Below are positions 9,231 through 18,143 of a stretch of 35,896 nucleotides of DNA, one piece after another (position 1 is the stretch's first letter; each line of letters opens with the position of its first letter). Origin of the DNA: Rikenellaceae bacterium (lineage in GTDB: Bacteria; Bacteroidota; Bacteroidia; Bacteroidales; Rikenellaceae); the NCBI GenBank assembly GCA_029068395.1, contig JAIECQ010000192.1, forward strand, positions 1-35,896. Direction: 5' to 3'. The notes below the pieces were generated by a model that made no database searches, had not been told where the DNA came from, and was given only the letters and a program-made list of their open reading frames with translations. Both the position numbers and the translations under genes were made by a program.

Positions 9231-12200
9231 ATGAGTGAACCTGTGTACAAATACCCCGACTATCTGTTCGAGACAGGCTGGGAGGTATGCAACAAGATAG
9301 GCGGCATATATACCGTCATATCGACCAAGGCATACACGTTAAAAGAAAGATTCTCAGACCATTACATAACCATAGGCCCCGACTTGGGGCGCGACAACAA
9401 AGCCCAGGGCCTTGAGTTTGAAGAGGACACCGAGATGTTCAAGCAGTGGCGCATGAACGCTTACGGCGACGGCATGCGTCTGCGCATAGGCCGCTGGAAG
9501 ATCGAAGGCAGCCCCATTGTGATATTGGTCGATTTCGCAAGTTACATATCCAAGAAAGACGAGTTGCTCGGTCGTCTGTGGGACGACTATAAGGTCGACT
9601 CGATAAGCGGCGGGTGGGACTACATAGAGCCTGTGCTGTTCGGTTATGCCGCCGCTCGCGTTATAGAGAGTTTCGTGTCGGCCAACTGCCGTCCCGAGCA
9701 CAAGGTGGTGGCTCAGTTTCACGAGTGGATGACATGCAGCGGCGTGCTCTATCTTAAGAAGGCCGCACCGTCAATAGCAACCGTATTTACCACCCATGCC
9801 ACGGTGTTGGGGCGCAGCATTGCCGGCAACGGGCTTAACCTTTACAGCGACATAAACTCATTCAACCCCGACGAGATGTCGCACCGTTTCGGCGTCAGGG
9901 CCAAGCACTCGATAGAGGCGGCGGCGGCCAACAACTGCGACTGTTTCACCACCGTGAGTGCCATAACGTCAGAGGAATGCAAGGCGCTGCTGGGCAAGGC
10001 TGCCGACGTGATAACGCCGAACGGCTTTGAAGAGAACATGGTGTGGGACAAGGCCATGTTGGAGGTCAAGCGTCGCCAGGCCCGCGAGTTGTTCATACGC
10101 ATTGCCGAGACCGCTTTCGGCAAGAAGTATGACAAAGAGCCTTTCATCATAGGCACAAGCGGTCGTTACGAGTTCAAGAACAAGGGGCTTGACGAATACA
10201 TAGACTCTTTGGCGGCCCTTAACAACGACGGCTCGCTTGAACGCGACGTGTTGGCATACATACTGGTGCCGGGGTGGAACTTAGGTCCGCGTAAAGATTT
10301 GCAGACCTATCTGGCAGGCGGTGATTTCCAGGCCGACGGTTATGTGATACGCAACGTCACCCACTATATGGGCGATTACGACAACGACGCCATAATAACG
10401 CATCTGCGCAACAGCGGCCTGCTTGAAAGCACCGGCAAGGTGAACGTCATGTTCGTGCCGGCCTATCTCAACGGAGCCGACGGCATATTTGACAAGCATT
10501 ACTATGAGATGCTGCCGGGCTTTGACATGACGGTGTTCCCGTCATATTACGAGCCGTGGGGCTACACCCCCTTGGAGAGCATCGCCTTCGGCGTGCCGAG
10601 CATAACGACATCGCTGGCGGGCTTCGGTCGCTGGGTAATTGATCACTCTGAAAACCATGAGGGCGTGTGCGTGATAGAGCGTAGCGACTTTGACGACGGC
10701 TCGGTGAGAGAAGACATAGCCCGTCAGTTGAGGCTATATGCCAACAGCTCGCCCGAAGAGCTGGAGCGTCTGCGAAATGAGGCACAAAACCTCGCCAAGA
10801 GCGCGCTGTGGAAAAATCTGATAGTAAACTATTATAAAGCATATCAAATGGCAATGAACGAATCGGACATGAACATAAGCCAGTCTGTAATGGACGGCGG
10901 CGAGATACACGAGCAGGCAACATATTTGCGTCAGCAGAGCATACTCGGCTCGGCTCCCTCATGGAACCGCGTGCTGATAGAACGAGACCTGCCCGAGAGG
11001 TTGCGTCCTTTAGACGAGCTGTCGCACAACCTGTGGTGGTCGTGGACCCTTGAAGCCCGCGATCTTTTCGAGTCGATAGACCCCAAACTGTGGCTTGAGC
11101 TGGAGCGTAACCCCATAGCTCTGTTGGACAACCTGACACTGGCGCGTCTGCAAGAGCTGGAAAACGACGCCGACTTCCTCGGCCGCATGGATGCCGTATA
11201 TGGCGCCTTCCGCGACTATATGGCGCAGAAAGCCAATGCCACAGGTCCCCGCATAGCCTATTTCAGCATGGAGTATGGCATTCACAGCTCGCTTAAGATA
11301 TATTCGGGTGGTTTGGGCATACTGGCCGGCGATTACCTCAAAGAGGCCAGCGACAAGAACATACCCATGGTGGCTGTGGGCCTGCTTTACCGCTTCGGTT
11401 ACTTCACGCAGAAGATATCGTCGAGCGGCGAGCAAGAGGCCGGATATGAGCCTCAGAACTTCTTCAAGCTGCCCATAACACCGGTGCGCGGTGGCGGCGG
11501 CGAGTGGATGACCATAAGCCTCGACTATCCCGGCCGTGAGGTCAAGGCGCGTCTGTGGCGTTGCGATGTGGGTCGCACAGAGCTGTACCTGCTCGACACC
11601 GACGACAACCTCAACATGCACGAAGACCGAACCATAACATATCATCTCTATGGCGGCGACTGGGAGAACCGCCTCAAGCAAGAGATACTGTTGGGTATTG
11701 GCGGTATCAAGGCGTTGAACCAGATGAACATATCAGCCGACGTATATCACTGCAACGAGGGTCATGCCGCCTTCATAGGCTTGCGTCGTGCCATCGACCT
11801 TATAGAGCGTAACGGCTTGTCGTTCAGCGAGGCGCTCGAAGTGGTGCGCAGCTCGTCGCTCTTTACCACCCACACGCCCGTGCCTGCCGGTCACGACTCT
11901 TTCCCCGAGGATATGATACGTCAGTATATGAACCGTATGCCCGAAGATCTTAAGATAACATGGGAGCAGTTCATAAACCTGGGCAAGATCAATCCTCACG
12001 ATCCCAACGAGCGCTTCTCAATGAGTTTCCTGGCATGTAACATGTCGCAGGAGGTCAACGGCGTGAGCTGGTTGCACGGCGAGGTGTCGAAAGATATATT
12101 GGGAGGCTTGTGGCCCGGTTACTTCAAGCCCGAGCTTCACATAGGATATGTGACCAACGGCGTTCACTTCCCCACGTGGACGGCATCCAACATGCAGGAG

Positions 12201-13493
12201 ATATACAAGCGTGTGATGGGTGATGCCCTCACGTCGCACTACTATGACCAGTCTATATGGCGCGGTATTTACAACGTGCCCGACAAGGAGCTGTGGGATG
12301 CCCGCATGGTACTCAAAGAGAAACTGGTGGCGCACATCAAACGTCGCGTCAAGAACCGCGCCCTCTATCGTTTCGATTCGCCCACACAGATGGTCAAGAT
12401 ACTTGAGCAGTTCAATCCGCAGACCCTTACCATAGGTTTCGCACGTCGTTTTGCCACCTACAAGCGCGCATATCTGCTATTCACCAACCTCGACCGTCTG
12501 GCAAGCATCGTCAACAACCCCACACGTCCCGTGCAGTTCGTATTCGCCGGCAAGGCCCACCCCAACGACAAGCCGGGGCAGGACCTCATCAAGCGCATAG
12601 TGGAGGTGTCGGCAATGCCTCAGTTTGAGGGTAAGATAATATTCCTGCAAAATTACGACATGGAGGTGGCCCGCCGCATGGTACAGGGTGTCGACGTCTG
12701 GATGAATACCCCCACCCGTCCCCTTGAGGCTTCGGGTACATCGGGCGAGAAGGCCGTGATGAACGGCGTGTTGCACTTCAGCGTACTCGACGGTTGGTGG
12801 GTTGAAGGTTACAAGAAAGATGCCGGCTGGATGTTGCCCATGGAGCGCACATTTGAAGACCAGCGCCGTCAGGACGAACTCGACGCCGAGACCATTTACA
12901 CCCTCATTGAAGAGGAGATAGCACCCGCATATTACAACAAGGACGCCGAGGGCGTATCTTCGCAGTGGGTCGGTTACATCAAGAACTCGATATCTGATGT
13001 CGCATCCAACTTCACAACCAAACGCATGATAGAAGATTATCAGGACCGCTTCTATGGCAAGTTGTCGGAGCGCAATCACGAGATGGTGGCCGACAACTTC
13101 TCGAAAGCACGCCGCATTGCCGCTTGGAAGCGTCGCATAAGTCGCGGCTGGGACACCATGCACATTGTCGAGTCTAAGACATACGATGTGGCTAAAGAGG
13201 CCATTGTGACAGGACATACCTACAAGTCTGAGGTGGTCATAGAGCTCGGCGACCTCTCCGTAGGCGACATAGGCGTAGAGATGGTCGTGGCTCGAACCAT
13301 TGTCGACAACAACCCCGTCGACCTGATAGAGGTGTTGCCTCTCAATTGTACCAAGAGCGAAGATGGCAAGGCTTATTACTCGGCCGAAGTGTCGCCTCAG
13401 AAAACAGGCTCGTTCGACGTGGCAATAAGGGTATATGCCTACAACCCCGAGCTGCCTAACAGAATGGACTTCGCCCTCGTCAAGTGGTCTTAA
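9231..13493 (+). CDS. Bifunctional protein: N-terminal GT3-like glycogen synthase fused to C-terminal GT35-like alpha-glucan phosphorylase
   Basis: N-term LFETGWEVCNKIGGIYTVISTKA (eukaryotic-type glycogen synthase). C-term RIAYFSMEYGIHSSLKIYSGGLGILAGDYLKEASD...TNGVHFPTW...MNTPTRPLEASGTSGEKAVMNGVLHFSVLDGWW (alpha-glucan phosphorylase). Confidence 0.9.
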   Translation: MSEPVYKYPDYLFETGWEVCNKIGGIYTVISTKAYTLKERFSDHYITIGPDLGRDNKAQGLEFEEDTEMFKQWRMNAYGDGMRLRIGRWKIEGSPIVILVDFASYISKKDELLGRLWDDYKVDSISGGWDYIEPVLFGYAAARVIESFVSANCRPEHKVVAQFHEWMTCSGVLYLKKAAPSIATVFTTHATVLGRSIAGNGLNLYSDINSFNPDEMSHRFGVRAKHSIEAAAANNCDCFTTVSAITSEECKALLGKAADVITPNGFEENMVWDKAMLEVKRRQARELFIRIAETAFGKKYDKEPFIIGTSGRYEFKNKGLDEYIDSLAALNNDGSLERDVLAYILVPGWNLGPRKDLQTYLAGGDFQADGYVIRNVTHYMGDYDNDAIITHLRNSGLLESTGKVNVMFVPAYLNGADGIFDKHYYEMLPGFDMTVFPSYYEPWGYTPLESIAFGVPSITTSLAGFGRWVIDHSENHEGVCVIERSDFDDGSVREDIARQLRLYANSSPEELERLRNEAQNLAKSALWKNLIVNYYKAYQMAMNESDMNISQSVMDGGEIHEQATYLRQQSILGSAPSWNRVLIERDLPERLRPLDELSHNLWWSWTLEARDLFESIDPKLWLELERNPIALLDNLTLARLQELENDADFLGRMDAVYGAFRDYMAQKANATGPRIAYFSMEYGIHSSLKIYSGGLGILAGDYLKEASDKNIPMVAVGLLYRFGYFTQKISSSGEQEAGYEPQNFFKLPITPVRGGGGEWMTISLDYPGREVKARLWRCDVGRTELYLLDTDDNLNMHEDRTITYHLYGGDWENRLKQEILLGIGGIKALNQMNISADVYHCNEGHAAFIGLRRAIDLIERNGLSFSEALEVVRSSSLFTTHTPVPAGHDSFPEDMIRQYMNRMPEDLKITWEQFINLGKINPHDPNERFSMSFLACNMSQEVNGVSWLHGEVSKDILGGLWPGYFKPELHIGYVTNGVHFPTWTASNMQEIYKRVMGDALTSHYYDQSIWRGIYNVPDKELWDARMVLKEKLVAHIKRRVKNRALYRFDSPTQMVKILEQFNPQTLTIGFARRFATYKRAYLLFTNLDRLASIVNNPTRPVQFVFAGKAHPNDKPGQDLIKRIVEVSAMPQFEGKIIFLQNYDMEVARRMVQGVDVWMNTPTRPLEASGTSGEKAVMNGVLHFSVLDGWWVEGYKKDAGWMLPMERTFEDQRRQDELDAETIYTLIEEEIAPAYYNKDAEGVSSQWVGYIKNSISDVASNFTTKRMIEDYQDRFYGKLSERNHEMVADNFSKARRIAAWKRRISRGWDTMHIVESKTYDVAKEAIVTGHTYKSEVVIELGDLSVGDIGVEMVVARTIVDNNPVDLIEVLPLNCTKSEDGKAYYSAEVSPQKTGSFDVAIRVYAYNPELPNRMDFALVKWS

Positions 13494-13677
13494 CCCACTT
13501 GACAATACGGAACTGCCGGGGATGACTTGCCGGTACTGCCGGTGATGGTTTGCTGGCACTGCCGTTATGTTGCTGGCACTGCCGTTATTTTGCTGGCACT
13601 GCCTCCGGCGGCCCTTCCGGGGGAGGGGTCACGGACCCCGTTTTGATATGTTTGAGGGCAAACTAAGCGGATAAGTA

Positions 13678-13736
13678 CGAAAGATAGGAGTAAAGGTGTT
13701 TCGACTTTAGTCTCACACCTTTACCCCTATCTTTCG
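13678..13736. repeat. Long hairpin H1 with conserved core TTTCGAC-N4-GTCTCA
   Basis: cgaaagataggagtaaaggtg / cacctttacccctatctttcg arms, one mismatch. Confidence 0.85.
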
Positions 13737-14113
13737 TTTTTTGCCCTTGGGCTGAGTGCCTGGAAGATATTCAACATGGGCCATGACTCTCGACGGAAAG
13801 GGTGCGGAAACAAAACAGAAAATCATAACAGCAGAGCGGTAACCATAAGCCGCACAGCCGCAACCACCGGCACAGCGGAGAGCGGCGCGGAGCCTGCGGA
13901 GGGCACAGCGTGAAAATGAAGAGCATCACTGCCGCCCCTAATTCACTGTCATATATGTTGCTGTGCGGGGCTGCGGCCCTCCGTTGGGCGGAGGCTCCGG
14001 GCCGCTCGGGCTTCGTTCCTCAGCCCGGGCATAAGGAATTCTTGCTTACGGCATACTTCGTTATGCCGGCGATAAGGAATAGTGTGCGGTTTCGTTTCAC
14101 TCAGACCGCGGTG

Positions 14114-14133
14114 GGCCGGCGCTGGCGCCGGCC
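14114..14133. repeat. Short perfect hairpin GGCCGGCGC-TG-GCGCCGGCC
   Basis: 9-bp self-complementary arms; homologous copies at 21234, 30427 and 35550 differ in sequence but stay paired. Confidence 0.8.
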
Positions 14134-14578
14134 TCATCGGCGAGGAGGTCGAGGGCGTGATGATGGTCTGGCGTGGTGAGTGACAAAGACGTGCAGCACC
14201 TTGGGTTGGCCGGTACGTGCCTTTGGCGTGGAGGAGCCACGGGCCGAGCCTGCGGAGGCAAGCGTGAAAGTGACGCGCATAACCGCCGCGACTTAGTCAC
14301 TGCCTATAATAGCGTGACGGGATTACGGGCCTCCGCGGGGGGAGGGTCGGCCCGTTGCGGCTCGTGCCTCGCCGCCCTGCCGGTGCGGTAGCCATGCGGT
14401 ACAAAAACTACCTGTGCGAAAGCCCCCGCGGAACAAAACTACTTGGTCAAATAATAGTGAGGTTCCGTTACTATCAAACCGCCCTGCCGGGTGTAAAGCC
14501 ATGCGGGCAAAGCTTTCCGAAACAAAAAACACCTAACCCCAAAAACCTGCACCCAACTAATAACGCCCCTCTAATTCC

Positions 14579-14773
14579 GTGGAGTTTCCCGCTGTCGGTT
14601 ACCGTTACTACTCGTCCGGTTCGTTGAGCGGTGCGGGTACGTGGGGCGGCTATTGGTCGTCAGTTGCGCTTGGTTCTAGCAGCGCGTACTACCTGTACTT
14701 CGATAGCAGTGGTTTGTACGTAGATGGCGGCAATAGGCAGACCGGTTTTAGCGTGCGTTGTGTCCGCCAATGA
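14579..14773 (+). pseudogene. Silent FISUMP variable cassette C5
   Basis: VEFPAVGYRYYSSGSLSGAGTWGGYWSSVALGSSSAYYLYFDSSGLYVDGGNRQTGFSVRCVRQ*; in-frame TAA TAA CGC CCC TCT AAT TCC precedes GTG. Confidence 0.75.
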
Positions 14774-14976
14774 TTAATTCTTTGGTTCTTTGATTTCTTT
14801 GATTCTTCCCCGAGGGCTTGCGTAAGGGTTAGAGTTGGCCCGGCGCTGGCTGGTGATTCAGTTGTGCGTGCTTTGCCTCTCTGCTGTTATGCTTTGCCGA
14901 ACTTCTTCCGCACTCTTTTCCGTCGAGAGTCCTGCCCCTGCCTAATATCATTTAGGACCACTCCTTAGGCCCAAAA

Positions 14977-15034
14977 CGAAAGATATGGATAAAGGTGAGA
15001 GACGATAGTCGAACGCCTTTATCCATATCTTTCG
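14977..15034. repeat. Long hairpin H2 (right end of E4)
   Basis: cgaaagatatggataaaggtg / cgcctttatccatatctttcg arms; core in same orientation as H1 relative to the inverted repeat. Confidence 0.85.
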
Positions 15035-15415
15035 TACTTCTGTTCTTAGTTGTTCCTCAAACATATCAAAACGGGGTCCGCGACCCCTCCCCCGGAAGGG
15101 CCGCCGGAGGCAGTGCCAGCAAAATAACGGCAGTTCCAGCAAACCCGTAACGGCAGTGAAGCCAATACATAGCGGGCAGTGCAGTGTGTTAGTAGAAGCG
15201 GCAATACCGCAAGTGATGTCCGGTAAAAAATAGGTTAGGTGTATAATAAAAGAATATTCTCAGCGATATTATATTAAACAAAAAAATCACAGTTCTGCAT
15301 GTTGAGACAGTAATCACGTATTGAGTGGTAAGGTTTTTGAGGGATGGGGAGTGGTTTGGGGTTAGACAGGGAATAATATTAATAACTTCATATAATAAAT
15401 CAATAGCATCAAGAT

Positions 15416-16090
15416 ATGAAAAGAGGTCCTAAGAAGAGCATAAACGGTGTGGAGGTGGGACATTCGGGCATCTCCACCAGGCAGATGATTTTAGACAAGG
15501 CGAGCGAGCTTATAAACGATGTTGGCATGTCGGAGTTCAGGGTTGACACTCTGGCGGCGTCGCTTGAGTTGAGTCCCGGCAATATAACATACCATTTCCC
15601 GCGTAAGGAGGACATAGGCAATGCCATATGGATGAATGCGGTGCAGGATATCACCGCATCGCTTGATCATTACATATCGCCTTTGCTCGACATAAAGCAG
15701 CTGTTTCTGTTTTACAAATATGTGGTGTCTACCATCTACAAACACCGCGGCACTTTCATGCCGAAGCTTGGCGACACCGGACTGATAAAACGCAATGCCA
15801 TGCTTGGCGACACATTAAAGACGGTTAACTATGCCTATGACAAGAAGGTGGAGTGGCTTAAGGCCGGGGGCTATATCGACCTTAAGGCATACGCCTTTTA
15901 TGGCAAGCAGGTGTTTGAGAGTCAGGTGACATGCTTGGGGTGGTGGCTTACCGGTCTGTCGCCTGAGCAGGAGCCGGCAATGGTGTCTGACAAGTATGCC
16001 ATCATGCTCATCACCCTCATGGAGCCGGTGTTGTCAGACAAGGGGCTGAGGCAGCTCAGTGAGATATACTCTCTGGTGGGACATAAATAG
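15416..16090 (+). CDS. TetR/AcrR-like transcriptional regulator
   Basis: STRQMILDKASELINDVGMSEFRVDTLAASLELSPGNITYHFPRKEDIGNAIW: TetR-type N-terminal HTH. Confidence 0.75.
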   Translation: MKRGPKKSINGVEVGHSGISTRQMILDKASELINDVGMSEFRVDTLAASLELSPGNITYHFPRKEDIGNAIWMNAVQDITASLDHYISPLLDIKQLFLFYKYVVSTIYKHRGTFMPKLGDTGLIKRNAMLGDTLKTVNYAYDKKVEWLKAGGYIDLKAYAFYGKQVFESQVTCLGWWLTGLSPEQEPAMVSDKYAIMLITLMEPVLSDKGLRQLSEIYSLVGHK

Positions 16091-16135
16091 TCATACCAAA
16101 GCGATTGAAATATTTTATATAAAAAAACAGACTTT

Positions 16136-16834
16136 ATGATGACTACAATGAAATCAGAATATGGCGACAAGATGCCCTCCACGCGCCGCATGATACTTGA
16201 CAAGGCGTTGCAGACGGTCAATCAGGTGGGCGAGGCCGATTTTAGGATAGACGCCCTTGCCGGCGAGCTGGGGTTGAGTCCCGGCAACATAACATACCAT
16301 TTCGCCAAAAAGGACGATATATGCACCGCTTTGTGGAACGAGCTGCTTGACCGGTTCGGCACTTTTGACGTGATGTTTTCGGGCATGCTTGACCTCAAGC
16401 AGTTATATCTCATAGTGAGGGCCATGAACGGGTTGTTGTGGAGCTATCGCGGGGTGGTCATGTCGCGGGGCGGTGATATAAGGCTGGCTGCCGGCTCTGA
16501 CAAGCCTGAAGGGCAGTCCATCTCGCAGATGACCTATACCTTTTTCGAGAGGGCGCACGATATATTGCGTCGTAACGGTTACCTGCGCGACAATGTGCCC
16601 GATATGATGATGCGGTCGGTGCTCGATGGCGAGAATATAATGCTACGCTCGTGGATAAACTTACAGGTGGTGACGCAGGCCTGCGACAGGGAGCATGACC
16701 TCGACCAGAGCCGGTCGATAAACAGAGGTGCCCTTACCACCATATATGTGATGTATCCTATACTGACGCAAAAGGGCAAAGACGAGTTTGCCGAGATATG
16801 CAGAAAGGTGGAAGAGGGTATGATAGATGCCTGA
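16136..16834 (+). CDS. TetR/AcrR-like transcriptional regulator (tandem paralogue)
   Basis: STRRMILDKALQTVNQVGEADFRIDALAGELGLSPGNITYHFAKKDDICTALW; clear paralogue of the preceding gene. Confidence 0.75.
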   Translation: MMTTMKSEYGDKMPSTRRMILDKALQTVNQVGEADFRIDALAGELGLSPGNITYHFAKKDDICTALWNELLDRFGTFDVMFSGMLDLKQLYLIVRAMNGLLWSYRGVVMSRGGDIRLAAGSDKPEGQSISQMTYTFFERAHDILRRNGYLRDNVPDMMMRSVLDGENIMLRSWINLQVVTQACDREHDLDQSRSINRGALTTIYVMYPILTQKGKDEFAEICRKVEEGMIDA

Positions 16835-16866
16835 ATAGTACCGCTTCAGCTTAAGGTGACATACGA

Positions 16867-16902
16867 CAAGGCCGTCTGTATATTCCCCTACAGACGGCCT
16901 TG
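16867..16902. terminator. Bidirectional intrinsic terminator-like hairpin between convergent genes
   Basis: CAAGGCCGTCTGTA-tattcccc-TACAGACGGCCTTG, 14-bp perfect stem between the TetR-2 stop and the mqnE stop. Confidence 0.6.
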
Positions 16903-16923
16903 CTGTATGAGGGGAATGGGTTT

Positions 16924-18021
16924 TCAGTCATGTGCGGTCACCTCGTTGTAAAAGGTGTCGCGTTCTACGGGCACGAAACCCGCCTCGGCAGCCATGTCGC
17001 GTAATCTGTCGAGCGTAAGTCCCGGCGACCTTACCCCGGCCATGGAGTATATCCTGGTGGTGTCGGCCACTGTTCCGTCTATGTCGTCGGCGCCGTAAGA
17101 GAGGGCCGAGCGCGTGGCCTCCGCACCATACATGGGCCAATAGGCCTTTATGTGGGGTATGTTGTCTAAAAACAGTCGGCTGACGGCCAGTGTGCGCAAA
17201 TCCTCTTCAAGCGAACATTCGCCAAGGTGCGACATGCTGTTGCCGGCATGGCGATATTTGAGCGGTATAAAGGCGTTGAATCCGCCGGTGATATCTTGCA
17301 GACGACGTAGCAGCTCCATGTGCGATATGCGGTCGGCATGCGACTCTATGTGTCCGTAAAGCATGGTGGCGTTGGTGGCTATGCCCAGCTTGTGGGCCGC
17401 CTTGTGAAGCTCAAGCCAGCGTTCGCCCGACGGCTTGTCGGGGCAGATGCGTTCTCGTACCGACGGCTCGAATATCTCGGCGCCACCGCCTGTGAGGGTG
17501 TCCATGCCGGCATCTGAAAAGCGTTTGAGTCCCTCTTCAAACGATATGCCCGCCTTGTCGAAGACGTATATGTGTTCTATAGCCGAAAAGGCCTTTATGG
17601 ATGCCTGGGGCATCATGCGGCGCACCAGACGCACAATGTCGAGATAGCCCTCCAAGGTGGCCTGGGGGTGGACGCCGCCCACCAGATGCACCTCGGTTAT
17701 GCCGCTTTGGGCATGACTGGCCACCTGACGGGCAATCTCGTCCAGCGACATGTTCCAGCCGTCGGGGTCTGATATCGAACGCCGGTAAGAACAAAAACGG
17801 CAGTTGTATCGGCATATATTGGTAGGCTCTATGTGGAAATTGTTGTTGTAATAGACCCTGTCTTTCGATATGCGGCGCTTTACCTCCACGGCGGCAGAGG
17901 CAAGAGCCTCAAGAGGGGCATGGTCAATAAGCACCAGAGCATCGCTGCAACTGAGCCTCTCGCCCGATATGACTGAAGATAGAATAGATTCCGCAGAGCG
18001 GCCTGATATGTTTGCTGACAT
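16924..18021 (-). CDS. mqnE: Aminofutalosine synthase (radical SAM, futalosine menaquinone pathway)
   Basis: HIEPTNICRYNCRFCSYRR (CxxxCxxC), HLVGGVHPQ, ...LTGGGAEIFEPSVRERICPDK..., ATMLYGHIES, FIPLKYRHAGN. Confidence 0.88.
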   Translation of the reverse strand: MSANISGRSAESILSSVISGERLSCSDALVLIDHAPLEALASAAVEVKRRISKDRVYYNNNFHIEPTNICRYNCRFCSYRRSISDPDGWNMSLDEIARQVASHAQSGITEVHLVGGVHPQATLEGYLDIVRLVRRMMPQASIKAFSAIEHIYVFDKAGISFEEGLKRFSDAGMDTLTGGGAEIFEPSVRERICPDKPSGERWLELHKAAHKLGIATNATMLYGHIESHADRISHMELLRRLQDITGGFNAFIPLKYRHAGNSMSHLGECSLEEDLRTLAVSRLFLDNIPHIKAYWPMYGAEATRSALSYGADDIDGTVADTTRIYSMAGVRSPGLTLDRLRDMAAEAGFVPVERDTFYNEVTAHD

Positions 18022-18044
18022 GGTGTGATTGAAAAAATATGTAA

Positions 18045-18052
18045 CAAAGGTA
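18045..18052 (-). promoter_or_regulatory. -7 box TACCTTTG upstream of mqnE
   Basis: TAnnTTTG on the minus strand ~24 nt upstream of the ATG. Confidence 0.45.
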
Positions 18053-18143
18053 TCTTTTTTTGGTAAAATACGAATTATTTAGATATTTTTGTGTGCACAA
18101 ATATTTTTATTTCATTGTGGATATAGTCCTTTCTAATTACAAC

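Larger units (their letters stand above)
13500..15200. mobile_element. Composite repeat element copy E4 with inverted ends, enclosing FISUMP cassette C5
   Basis: Left end ...TTGCTGGCACTGCCTCCGGCGGCCCTTCCGGGGGAGGGGTCACGGACCCCGTTTTGATATGTTTGAGG + hairpin (13678-13736). Reverse-complement counterpart plus hairpin at 14977-15160. Confidence 0.65.

Noticed and set aside
12477-13559. 360-aa minus-strand ORF opposite the phosphorylase domain
   Set aside because: Antisense shadow of a confident CDS, no recognisable motifs.
13678-13736. Integron attC or Xer/dif-like interpretation of the long hairpins
   Set aside because: No recognisable attC R-box or dif motif; no integron integrase seen. Only the general idea of a structured recombination site is kept.
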